This document shows, piece by piece, positions 1 to 6,350 of a stretch of DNA of 6,523 nt (positions within the stretch are counted from its first letter, which is position 1; every line of letters starts with the position of its first letter). The translations under genes and the position numbers were made by a program. This DNA comes from an uncultured Clostridia bacterium (GTDB taxonomy: Bacteria > Bacillota > Clostridia > Christensenellales > Borkfalkiaceae), in NCBI GenBank assembly GCA_947629735.1, contig CANREX010000087.1:1-6523 (forward strand), read 5' to 3'. The notes beneath the pieces were generated by a model. That model searched no databases. It saw only the letters and a list, made by a program, of their open reading frames with translations, and was not told the origin of the DNA.

Positions 1-613
1 TGTCTACGAAACCCTCTATCAGCTTTACCAGAAACCCGCCCAATATCACGGGTATGGACATAAGGAACGAAAAGCTCGCCACCTCGTCGGAATCGCCGCC
101 CGCAAACGTTCCCGCGGCTATCGTAGAGCCGCTCCTCGAAATGCCGGGCAAGACCGCTATCGCCTGCGCCACTCCCATCGGGATAATAGTGCGCCAGCCG
201 AGCGGCAGGGTCTGTTTTCTCCTCTTTGCGTAAATCTCCGTCGCGAACAGCACGCAAGCCGTTATGAAGAAGAATATCGCGAGGAACACACCCGTAAACG
301 CGCCGCCCATGATGTGGTCGGATATGACGTCGTCGAGCAATAGCCCGATTATCGCAGCGGGGATAGTCGCAACTACGAGGTATAGAAGTTTGTTGAAGGG
401 CTTTTTGAACAGGGCTATTATGTCCCGCCAGAATATAGCGCACACCGCGACGAGCGTGCCCAAATGCAGCACTATGTCAAAGAACAGCTCCGCATTGCCG
501 ATATTTATATTAAGAACGCTTTGCAGGAACGTCAGATGTCCGCTCGAAGAGACGGGCAAAAATTCCGTAAGTCCCTGCGTCAGCCCCAAAACAAGCGCTT
601 GCCACCAATTCAT
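1..613 (-). CDS. uppP: Undecaprenyl-diphosphatase UppP/BacA, N-terminal 204 residues (3' end outside window)
   Basis: This integral membrane enzyme removes a phosphate from undecaprenyl diphosphate, so that the lipid carrier can be reused for peptidoglycan and other wall polymers; in many bacteria its level affects bacitracin resistance. Translating the minus strand from ATG at 613-611 gives MNWWQALVLGLTQGLTEFLP and onward with no stop to the window edge. The two family signatures are present: QGLTEFLPVSSSGHL at 13-27 (Gln13/Glu17 as the Q/E-x-x-x-E motif, and His26 at the place of the catalytic His) and PGISRSGST at 156-164 (Arg160). Hydrophobic segments at ~45-62, 76-94, 104-126 and 183-200 fit a multi-pass membrane protein. 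Family length is usually ~260-290 aa, so roughly the last quarter is missing. It is coupled to the foldase-like lipoprotein by a TGATG overlap, so both are probably made from the same mRNA. Confidence 0.97.
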   Translation of the reverse strand, partial: MNWWQALVLGLTQGLTEFLPVSSSGHLTFLQSVLNINIGNAELFFDIVLHLGTLVAVCAIFWRDIIALFKKPFNKLLYLVVATIPAAIIGLLLDDVISDHIMGGAFTGVFLAIFFFITACVLFATEIYAKRRKQTLPLGWRTIIPMGVAQAIAVLPGISRSGSTIAAGTFAGGDSDEVASFSFLMSIPVILGGFLVKLIEGFVD

Positions 614-2817
614 CAGCCGAGCTCCAATAGATCTTTATAAGCCTTTTCCAACTTAGTCACGGTGTCCTCCGTGGCAAAATACTGCAATATTTCCGTGCGC
701 TTCTGGGTGGATTCGTTGGAGAGCATCGTGTCCTTTATCCACTCGAAGAACAGATTTTCGAAAGTGCCCTCTTCCTTCACGCGCTCTTCCGAGAACGTGG
801 GGGCGTAGACCGCGCCGCCGAGGAAATCAAACGTCTCCGTCACGTAAATGAGATGCCAGCCGTAGTCGCCCGCGCACACCTTGAACGCGCCGACTCCCAT
901 TTTTAACGCTTCGTGCGCGGCGTACTCGAACTCCTTGATATAGGAAGTTTCGTACGCGCTCACCGTGTAGCCTATATACTGCGAAAGCACGCCCGTATCG
1001 GTTGTGTATGCGTACTGCAATTCGTTTACGGCGCTCATAGCCTTGTATCTGTCGGAATGCTTGTTGAACATGTTCTCCCTGCTCGTATCCGTCAGGGTAA
1101 CCTTGCCCGTCGCATAGACGAGTTTGGAGTAATCAATCTCCTTGTCGTCGCCCGCCTTCAAGAAGTCGGCTTCCGTGCGCGTGTAGAATTCTCCGTAATT
1201 TTCGCTCTTCTCGCTCATCTTGTCGCCCGCGTAATATTCCACGGAACTGTCGCTGCCGAGCACATAGTTAATATATGCGGAGAACTCCGCGAGCATATCG
1301 TCTATCGTCAATTTGTTGGGAATGAGGGTGTAGCTGCCGTCCTTGTTGGGCGTGACCTTGCCGTTGTACGTGTACATTCCCGCGTACTTATCAACCGATT
1401 CGTACTCCCCGCTCTTGGTGAGGTTGTTTTCGAAGAACAGATATTTCCTGTCCGCGTTATCCGCCGTGTAGGGGGAAAGCCGATTGTCCGCGTGCTCTTC
1501 GTTGTATTCGGTATAGTCGAAAGAATAGTCCGTTGTGCCGTTGAACCACGCCGCGCGCTGATCGGTGGTGACTATGTTTTTGAGAAGTTCGTTCCTGTCC
1601 TCGAAATATTTGCCGTCGCCGTAATTGACGTCGTCCGCGTCGCGGTAGCTCTGCAACGTAGTCAGCCTGTTGCTCTGCAATACGGAGAAGGGAAGCAAGA
1701 TGTTGTAGACATAGCCGAACGTGCCGTAAACGCCGTCGTCGTTGGCTTCGGTGTCGCCGTTGGTTGCGGGGGCGTATAACACGAACGAGGTGTCCGAAAG
1801 GTTGCCCATGGAAGTTTCAAACGCGGAAGATTTGGCGTTCGTCTGTTCCTGCTCCGAAAGCAAGTCGTTGTAGGCGTTCTTTACGAACGTGTACTCGCCG
1901 TCCTCCACCATGGATATCTTATCTTCCTGCTCTTTTGTGAAGATGTCGTAATATTTTTCGACGACGCACTGTTCGAGCTGGTTTATATACTGATTTTTTA
2001 CGTATGAAAGCTGCAAAATGTCGGTGAGGTCCTCTTCGTCCTCGTTGATGAGGAAGTTGCTTTCGAGGTTCTTGACAAAGCGGGAATATGCCCTGCGGCG
2101 GGTGTTGCGGTTGGAATTATCCTTTTCTTCGTATTCGCCCGCGTCGCTCAAAAGGTAGTTATCGTAGCCCGTGTAGACGCCGTAATTCAAGTTGCCGTCG
2201 CCGTCGAGGGGAAGATAGTCCTCCACCGTGGTGTCTATATTGGTGGGAACCGTGCGCGTCTCCGTGCCCTCGTAGTCCTCCTCGTCGTCATCGTCGGTCA
2301 CTTCATAGCTGTCGAGCGCGCTGTTGAGCGAGACGTAGAGGTTGTACTGAGCGCGTTTGACTTCCTCCGACTCCTCGCCGCCGAGAAGGTAAACGAGTTT
2401 CGCCCTATCGTCCGCCTGCGCGTTGTACTCCGTAAGCACCGCCTCCGTGCTGATGTCCTTTGCCGCCTCTTTCAGAAGGCAAAGCGTGGAATACTGCACG
2501 AGCACGGCGTTATTCGTGAGCTCGTCCAAAAGGGTGTTGAAAGTCGCTTCGTAAGTCATGCCGCTGTTGATATAGTTCGAGCCGACGTTCACGAACGCGT
2601 TGATGAGATCGCGCTTGATAATAGCTTCGTCTTTCAGGACGGAGACGTATCCGCCGACGTCCTCGCCCAATTTATCGCTCTTGCCGATATTGACGGTTGC
2701 GACAGTCTGCTTCATGTCCTCTTCGTTGACGGAGGAAATCAGTCCGCAGCCCGAAAAGGCAAAACTCAAAGTCAACGCCGCGGCGACCGCTCCGCATATA
2801 ATCTTTTTGCTCTTCAT
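613..2817 (-). CDS. SurA/PrsA-like foldase lipoprotein, large and acidic (734 aa)
   Basis: Probably an extracytoplasmic, membrane-anchored protein that helps secreted proteins fold. N-terminus: basic MKSKK, a hydrophobic stretch 6-20, and lipobox FSGC with Cys24 as the lipid-modified residue (Phe at -3 is less usual than Leu). Residues ~38-120 resemble the SurA/PrsA N-terminal region: VATVN at 39-43, then helices ending in a segment like LLDELTNNAVLVQ. The C-terminal part ~610-672 resembles the second half of a parvulin prolyl isomerase (EFEYAAHEAL, then DYGWHLIYVTE with His655), followed by a helical tail to 734. A segment YNILLPFS at 371-378 looks like the first parvulin strand (usually HIL), with Asn372 instead of His. 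At 734 aa it is over twice the usual PrsA size (~290 aa), with a long Asp/Glu/Tyr/Asn-rich middle and an acidic run DDDDEED at 175-181. Position after mfd matches clostridial foldase genes. Isomerase activity is uncertain; it may act only as a chaperone. Its stop codon overlaps the uppP start by one base. Confidence 0.8.
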   Translation of the reverse strand: MKSKKIICGAVAAALTLSFAFSGCGLISSVNEEDMKQTVATVNIGKSDKLGEDVGGYVSVLKDEAIIKRDLINAFVNVGSNYINSGMTYEATFNTLLDELTNNAVLVQYSTLCLLKEAAKDISTEAVLTEYNAQADDRAKLVYLLGGEESEEVKRAQYNLYVSLNSALDSYEVTDDDDEEDYEGTETRTVPTNIDTTVEDYLPLDGDGNLNYGVYTGYDNYLLSDAGEYEEKDNSNRNTRRRAYSRFVKNLESNFLINEDEEDLTDILQLSYVKNQYINQLEQCVVEKYYDIFTKEQEDKISMVEDGEYTFVKNAYNDLLSEQEQTNAKSSAFETSMGNLSDTSFVLYAPATNGDTEANDDGVYGTFGYVYNILLPFSVLQSNRLTTLQSYRDADDVNYGDGKYFEDRNELLKNIVTTDQRAAWFNGTTDYSFDYTEYNEEHADNRLSPYTADNADRKYLFFENNLTKSGEYESVDKYAGMYTYNGKVTPNKDGSYTLIPNKLTIDDMLAEFSAYINYVLGSDSSVEYYAGDKMSEKSENYGEFYTRTEADFLKAGDDKEIDYSKLVYATGKVTLTDTSRENMFNKHSDRYKAMSAVNELQYAYTTDTGVLSQYIGYTVSAYETSYIKEFEYAAHEALKMGVGAFKVCAGDYGWHLIYVTETFDFLGGAVYAPTFSEERVKEEGTFENLFFEWIKDTMLSNESTQKRTEILQYFATEDTVTKLEKAYKDLLELG
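622..625 (-). promoter_or_regulatory. Ribosome binding site of uppP inside the lipoprotein gene
   Basis: GGAG on the minus strand lies 8 bases before the uppP ATG, within codons for Leu-Glu near the end of the lipoprotein. The stop and start codons share one base (TGATG, 615-611). This arrangement is typical of translational coupling and supports the choice of the uppP start. Confidence 0.8.
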
Positions 2818-2825
2818 AAATTTTT

Positions 2826-2830
2826 CTCCC
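2826..2830 (-). promoter_or_regulatory. Ribosome binding site of the lipoprotein gene
   Basis: GGGAG on the minus strand lies 8 bases before ATG at 2817-2815. It decides the start: the open frame continues upstream to 2952, but those extra 45 codons overlap the promoter and the mfd 3' end and have no signal-peptide character, whereas this ATG opens directly with a lipoprotein signal peptide. Confidence 0.85.
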
Positions 2831-2858
2831 GCAAATCCCCCAAAACGGGGCTGTGCGC

Positions 2859-2874
2859 TTATTAACCTTAATAA
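2859..2874. promoter_or_regulatory. Perfect 7-base dyad in the leader, possible operator
   Basis: TTATTAA-CC-TTAATAA is a perfect inverted repeat with 7-base arms and a 2-base centre. It lies at about +8 to +23 relative to the predicted start of transcription. A 2-base centre is too short for a good RNA loop, so a DNA-binding dimer site is a more natural reading than a hairpin. It is A/T-rich, so chance is a real alternative, and no regulator gene is visible in the window. Confidence 0.35.
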
Positions 2875-2887
2875 ACCGTTGTCTACA

Positions 2888-2916
2888 ATTATATAATATT
2901 TAAACCCGATTGACAA
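2888..2916 (-). promoter_or_regulatory. Sigma-A-type promoter for the foldase-like lipoprotein gene and probably uppP
   Basis: On the minus strand TTGTCA (2916-2911; one mismatch to TTGACA) is followed by exactly 17 bases and a perfect TATAAT (2893-2888). The -35 box begins 7 bases after the mfd stop codon. The predicted transcription start is near 2880-2882, giving a leader of ~64 bases before the lipoprotein ATG. The bases just upstream of the -35 box are A/T-rich (2917-2928) and could act as a partial UP element. Box match and spacing together make this a strong prediction. No terminator is seen between mfd and this promoter, so read-through from mfd is also likely. Confidence 0.85.
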
Positions 2917-2923
2917 ATAATTT

Positions 2924-5900
2924 TTATGCGTTTTGCCCGAAAGTTGTCGCAAATTTTAAAAATTTGGTCATGCCGAGCATTGTTTTTGTCTGCGAAGCGC
3001 GGGCGGCGAAAACAATTTGCGGGGTTTTCGCCATGGAAAGCGTTATCTCCCGCTTGAATTTTTCTATCGCAGAAGTAAGGCGGACGTCCTTCAAGGCGTT
3101 CAAAGAAGAGAGTTCCAGACATCCCCCCTGCGGATCCACCGTTATCTTTTTTACGTTGAACGGCGAAGCGTACGCTTTGAGCACGGCTATTATCAGAAGG
3201 TTCAACACCTCGTCGGGCATAGCGCCGTAGTTTTCCTCTATCGAGCGGCAAACCCGCTTGTAGTCTTCCACCGTGCGAATCTCCGCTATCTGCTTGTAGC
3301 AGTCCATTCTGCCCGCGTTGCTCTCGATATACGCCTCGGGAATGTACGCGGTGGCGTGGATGTCGAGTTCCGCCGCAAACGCGCTCTCGCCCGTGAGCTC
3401 CTCTTTGAGAAGTTTGGAATACAGCTCGTAGCCCACCTTGTCCATGTGCCCGTGCTGTTCTGCGCCGAGCACGTTGCCCGCGCCGCGTATTTCGAGGTCG
3501 CGCATGGCTATCTTGAAGCCCGAGCCGAGCTCCGTGAACTGCATTATCGCTTTAAGCCTTTCGGCGGCTTCGCCCGTCATCACCTTTTCGGGCTTGAACG
3601 TAAAGTACGCCTGCGCCAGACGCGAGCCTCTACCCACCCTTCCGCGCAGCTGGTAAAGCTGGGATATCCCCAATCTGTCCGCGTCGATGACTATTATCGT
3701 GTTGGCGTTGGGGAGGTCTATTCCGTTTTCGATTATCGTCGTGGTGACGAGCACGTTCTTTTCCCCGCGGTAAAATGAAAAGACGTTGTTTTCGAGCATG
3801 TTCTTTTCCATTCTGCCGTGGGCGTAAGTCACCTTTGCTTCGGGAATTATCTCGCATATCCTGCCCGTGAAAGTCGATATGGTTTCCACCCTGTTGTAGA
3901 GTATAAAGACCTGACCGCCCCTCGAAATTTCGCGTATCACGGCGTCGCGTATGAGCGTTTCCGTCTCCTCAACGACGTACGTCTGCACGGGCAGCCGCTT
4001 TGTGGGCGGCGTGTTGATGACGCTTATATCCCTTATCCCCGCGAGCGACATGTGCAAAGTGCGGGGAATTGGCGTCGCCGTCATTGTCAGGCAGTCGATG
4101 TCGTTTTTTATGTGCTTTATCTTTTCCTTGTGCTCCACGCCGAAGCGCTGCTCTTCGTCGAGGACGAGCAAGCCGAGGTCGTTGAATTTCACGTCGTCGG
4201 AAAGCAGCCTGTGTGTGCCTATAACGAGGTCTACTTCCCCTTTTTTGAGCCGCTCTATCGTCTGTTCCTGTTCTTTTGCGGTCTTGAAGCGGTTGAGCTT
4301 TTCCACCCGCACGCCGAAGGGTGCGAACCTCTCGCACGCTGTGTTGTAATGCTGTTCGGAAAGTATCGTGCTCGGGCACATCAGCGCGGCTTGCTTGCCG
4401 CCGAGCACGCACAGATATATCGCGCGGAACGCGACTTCCGTCTTGCCGTAGCCCACGTCGCCGCAGAGCAGTCTGTCCATGACCTTTTCAGAGCACATGT
4501 CCGCCTTGATTTCCTCTATGCAGGAAAGCTGGTCGGGCGTCTCTTCGTACGTGAAGGAATTTTCGAACTCCTCCATCATCGCCGCGTGCTCGGGGAAGCG
4601 GTAGCCCTTCTTTTCGCTCCTCTCCGCATACAGCGCCTTCAAGTCGAACGCGAGGGTGCGAATAGAATTTTTCACCCTCTCCTTTATGCGCGCAAACTCC
4701 TGCCCGCCTATCTTGGAAAGCGTGGGGTTGCTCTCGCCCACGTATTTGGAGAGGATATCCATCTGCTCGACGGGAACGTACAGCGTGTCGCCGCCGCGAT
4801 ATTCGATAGCGATATATTCCTTTATGCCGTCCGTCGTCTCTATCTTTTTTGTGCCCGTTATCTTGCCCACGCCGTGCTTTTCGTGTACGGCGTAGTCGCC
4901 CACCTCGGGCGCGGAGAACATATCGCCCCGCCTGCGGCGTATCCTCTTTGCGGGCGGCTTGGTGAAGATGTCCCCGCTCCCTATGACCGCGAGGCGCGCC
5001 TCGTGCAATATAAAGCCCTTGTCGAGAGACTCCGAACAAAGCGTCGCCCCGCACAGTGCGTATGCGCTGTCGGGAAGGGGATTGACCCCTATATATGCCT
5101 CGTCCAACGCCCCCGCAAGTCTTTCGTAGCGCTGCACTCCGCCCGTGAAAGCGAGCACCCTGTAACCGCCCGAAAGCCAGCGCTTTACGTCGTCGCACAG
5201 CGCGGTCGCGGAATTTAAATATGACGGCGACGGCGTGGATTTGAAAGAATACGTCCTTAGCGGGTCGAAGAAGCGTATCGCCGTAGTAAAGGTCTGCACG
5301 GCGAGCTTTTTAAAGGGGGATATCCCCCGCAGAAACTCCTCTTCCGTCAGCATTTGCCTGAGCGAAAACGGGCAGACTTCCCCGCCCGCAAACAGCTCTT
5401 CATATCTTTCCGCATGCTCCTTGACGAGGGCGGAAAGCCTGTCGTAAATTGTCTTACATTCGTCGAAAATTATCGTGCTGCCGCCGCTTAAAATGTCGAA
5501 AACCGTGCACGCGCAGGAGAGTTCGGGGAAGAGGAAATCAAGCCCCGTGAACGGAACGCCAAGCTCCGTCTTTTCCGCGATTTCGTCGCAGATAGCCCTC
5601 ATTCGCCTGTACGCGGCGTCGCTTCTGCACGTCTTGGGCGCGTTTTTTAAAAGCGCTCTTATCCGCTCCGTCTCGCCCTGCTCCAAATAGCAGTCGCAGG
5701 CGGAAAGGATATCCACCGACTTCACCTCCTGCAATCTGTCGCCGCTCGCTATGTCGTACGGGCGAATCCGCTCCGCCGTATCGCCGAAGAAATCTATGCG
5801 GACGGGGTTTTCGCACCCGACGGGGAAGATGTCGAGGATATCCCCATGGACGGCAAAACAGCCCTTGCTCTCCACCGAATATTCCCGCATGTAGCCCATG

Positions 5901-6346
5901 GCGACGAGCTTTTCGGGAAGCGAGGTATAGTCGTATTCTCTGCCCGTTTCCACCGTTATGGCGGGGAGTTTTTCAGGGAAGAGCTGCATCGCGCTCTCCA
6001 CATCGCAAACTATTATGTCCGCGCCCGAAAATGCGGCGTAAATTCCCTCTATCCGCTTGAAAAGCGCTTCGCGCGAGAGGGCGTCTTTATACAGCAAGAC
6101 GTCGTCTTTCGCGGGGATATACGCGCACTTTTTGCCCGAAAGCGTGCAAATCGCGGCGTACGCCTTTGTCGCTTCCACCGCGGAGGAAGTTACGTACAGC
6201 ACGCGCCCTTCCACCACCGAGGCGATGAGATATTTCATGCTGTCCGAAACGCCGAAAGCCGCCGTCGGCGAGCCGAGGCGGATATCGTTTACAAGGGAGG
6301 GAAACTCCCCGCTTAAATTTTCTGCCGTGAAAAAATTTCTCTTCAC
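2924..6346 (-). CDS. mfd: Transcription-repair coupling factor Mfd (complete, 1140 aa)
   Basis: Mfd is an ATP-dependent DNA translocase that pushes or removes RNA polymerase stalled at a lesion and recruits UvrA to start nucleotide excision repair. Its length is normal for the family (E. coli 1148 aa). Domains in order: UvrB-like module ~1-345 with a degenerate Walker A (GVSDSMK at 32-38) and the UvrA-binding face ~160-190; D3 ~350-462; basic linker with RIRRRR at 468-473; RNA polymerase interaction domain ~480-540 (VGDYAVHEKHGVGK, then DTLYVPVEQ at 520-528); helicase domains with Walker A GDVGYGKT 629-636, THRLL 711-715, DEEQ 730-733, TATPIPRT 756-763, and motif VI QLRGRVGRG 899-907; translocation (TRG) region ~941-980 (RDLEIRGAGNVLG); and C-terminal TRCF domain ~992-1140. 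Start: GTG at 6346, 4 bases after the pth stop, with only a weak GGA 7 bases upstream, so translation may depend on coupling to pth. Oddity: His167 sits where E. coli has the UvrA-contact Arg165; the partner positions Arg183 and Phe187 are kept. Everything else looks intact. Confidence 0.98.
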   Translation of the reverse strand: MKRNFFTAENLSGEFPSLVNDIRLGSPTAAFGVSDSMKYLIASVVEGRVLYVTSSAVEATKAYAAICTLSGKKCAYIPAKDDVLLYKDALSREALFKRIEGIYAAFSGADIIVCDVESAMQLFPEKLPAITVETGREYDYTSLPEKLVAMGYMREYSVESKGCFAVHGDILDIFPVGCENPVRIDFFGDTAERIRPYDIASGDRLQEVKSVDILSACDCYLEQGETERIRALLKNAPKTCRSDAAYRRMRAICDEIAEKTELGVPFTGLDFLFPELSCACTVFDILSGGSTIIFDECKTIYDRLSALVKEHAERYEELFAGGEVCPFSLRQMLTEEEFLRGISPFKKLAVQTFTTAIRFFDPLRTYSFKSTPSPSYLNSATALCDDVKRWLSGGYRVLAFTGGVQRYERLAGALDEAYIGVNPLPDSAYALCGATLCSESLDKGFILHEARLAVIGSGDIFTKPPAKRIRRRRGDMFSAPEVGDYAVHEKHGVGKITGTKKIETTDGIKEYIAIEYRGGDTLYVPVEQMDILSKYVGESNPTLSKIGGQEFARIKERVKNSIRTLAFDLKALYAERSEKKGYRFPEHAAMMEEFENSFTYEETPDQLSCIEEIKADMCSEKVMDRLLCGDVGYGKTEVAFRAIYLCVLGGKQAALMCPSTILSEQHYNTACERFAPFGVRVEKLNRFKTAKEQEQTIERLKKGEVDLVIGTHRLLSDDVKFNDLGLLVLDEEQRFGVEHKEKIKHIKNDIDCLTMTATPIPRTLHMSLAGIRDISVINTPPTKRLPVQTYVVEETETLIRDAVIREISRGGQVFILYNRVETISTFTGRICEIIPEAKVTYAHGRMEKNMLENNVFSFYRGEKNVLVTTTIIENGIDLPNANTIIVIDADRLGISQLYQLRGRVGRGSRLAQAYFTFKPEKVMTGEAAERLKAIMQFTELGSGFKIAMRDLEIRGAGNVLGAEQHGHMDKVGYELYSKLLKEELTGESAFAAELDIHATAYIPEAYIESNAGRMDCYKQIAEIRTVEDYKRVCRSIEENYGAMPDEVLNLLIIAVLKAYASPFNVKKITVDPQGGCLELSSLNALKDVRLTSAIEKFKREITLSMAKTPQIVFAARASQTKTMLGMTKFLKFATTFGQNA
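2950..2966. repeat. A/T-rich perfect inverted repeat in the mfd 3' end
   Basis: CAAATTTT-A-AAAATTTG is a perfect palindrome with 8-base arms around one central base. It lies inside the mfd coding sequence (codons for Lys-Phe-Leu-Lys-Phe), ending 26 bases before the stop and about 34 bases upstream of the -35 box of the lipoprotein promoter. It may be a protein-binding or curved-DNA element, or simply a by-product of the codons used. There is no U-run after it, so it is not an intrinsic terminator. Confidence 0.25.
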
Positions 6347-6350
6347 TGTC

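Noticed and set aside
264..656. 130-codon open frame on the plus strand
   Set aside because: It is antisense to uppP and the end of the lipoprotein gene, both of which are supported by motifs or by their coupled start.
913..1779. 288-codon open frame on the plus strand, opposite the lipoprotein gene
   Set aside because: Val/Arg-rich antisense shadow with no signal peptide, domain or convincing ribosome binding site; the minus-strand lipoprotein reading explains the region.
2838..2850. CCCC-GTTTT-GGGG hairpin in the lipoprotein leader, considered as terminator or riboswitch
   Set aside because: Only four base pairs and no following U-run; no conserved riboswitch pattern is visible in the ~64-base leader.
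2818..2952. N-terminal extension of the lipoprotein by 45 codons
   Set aside because: It would overlap the end of mfd and the promoter and would bury the lipoprotein signal peptide; the ATG at 2817 has a good ribosome binding site.
3818..5218. 466-codon open frame on the plus strand, opposite mfd
   Set aside because: It lies wholly antisense to a clearly conserved mfd and its translation has no recognisable motifs, with an Arg/Ala/Val/His-rich make-up typical of shadow frames opposite G/C-ending codons.
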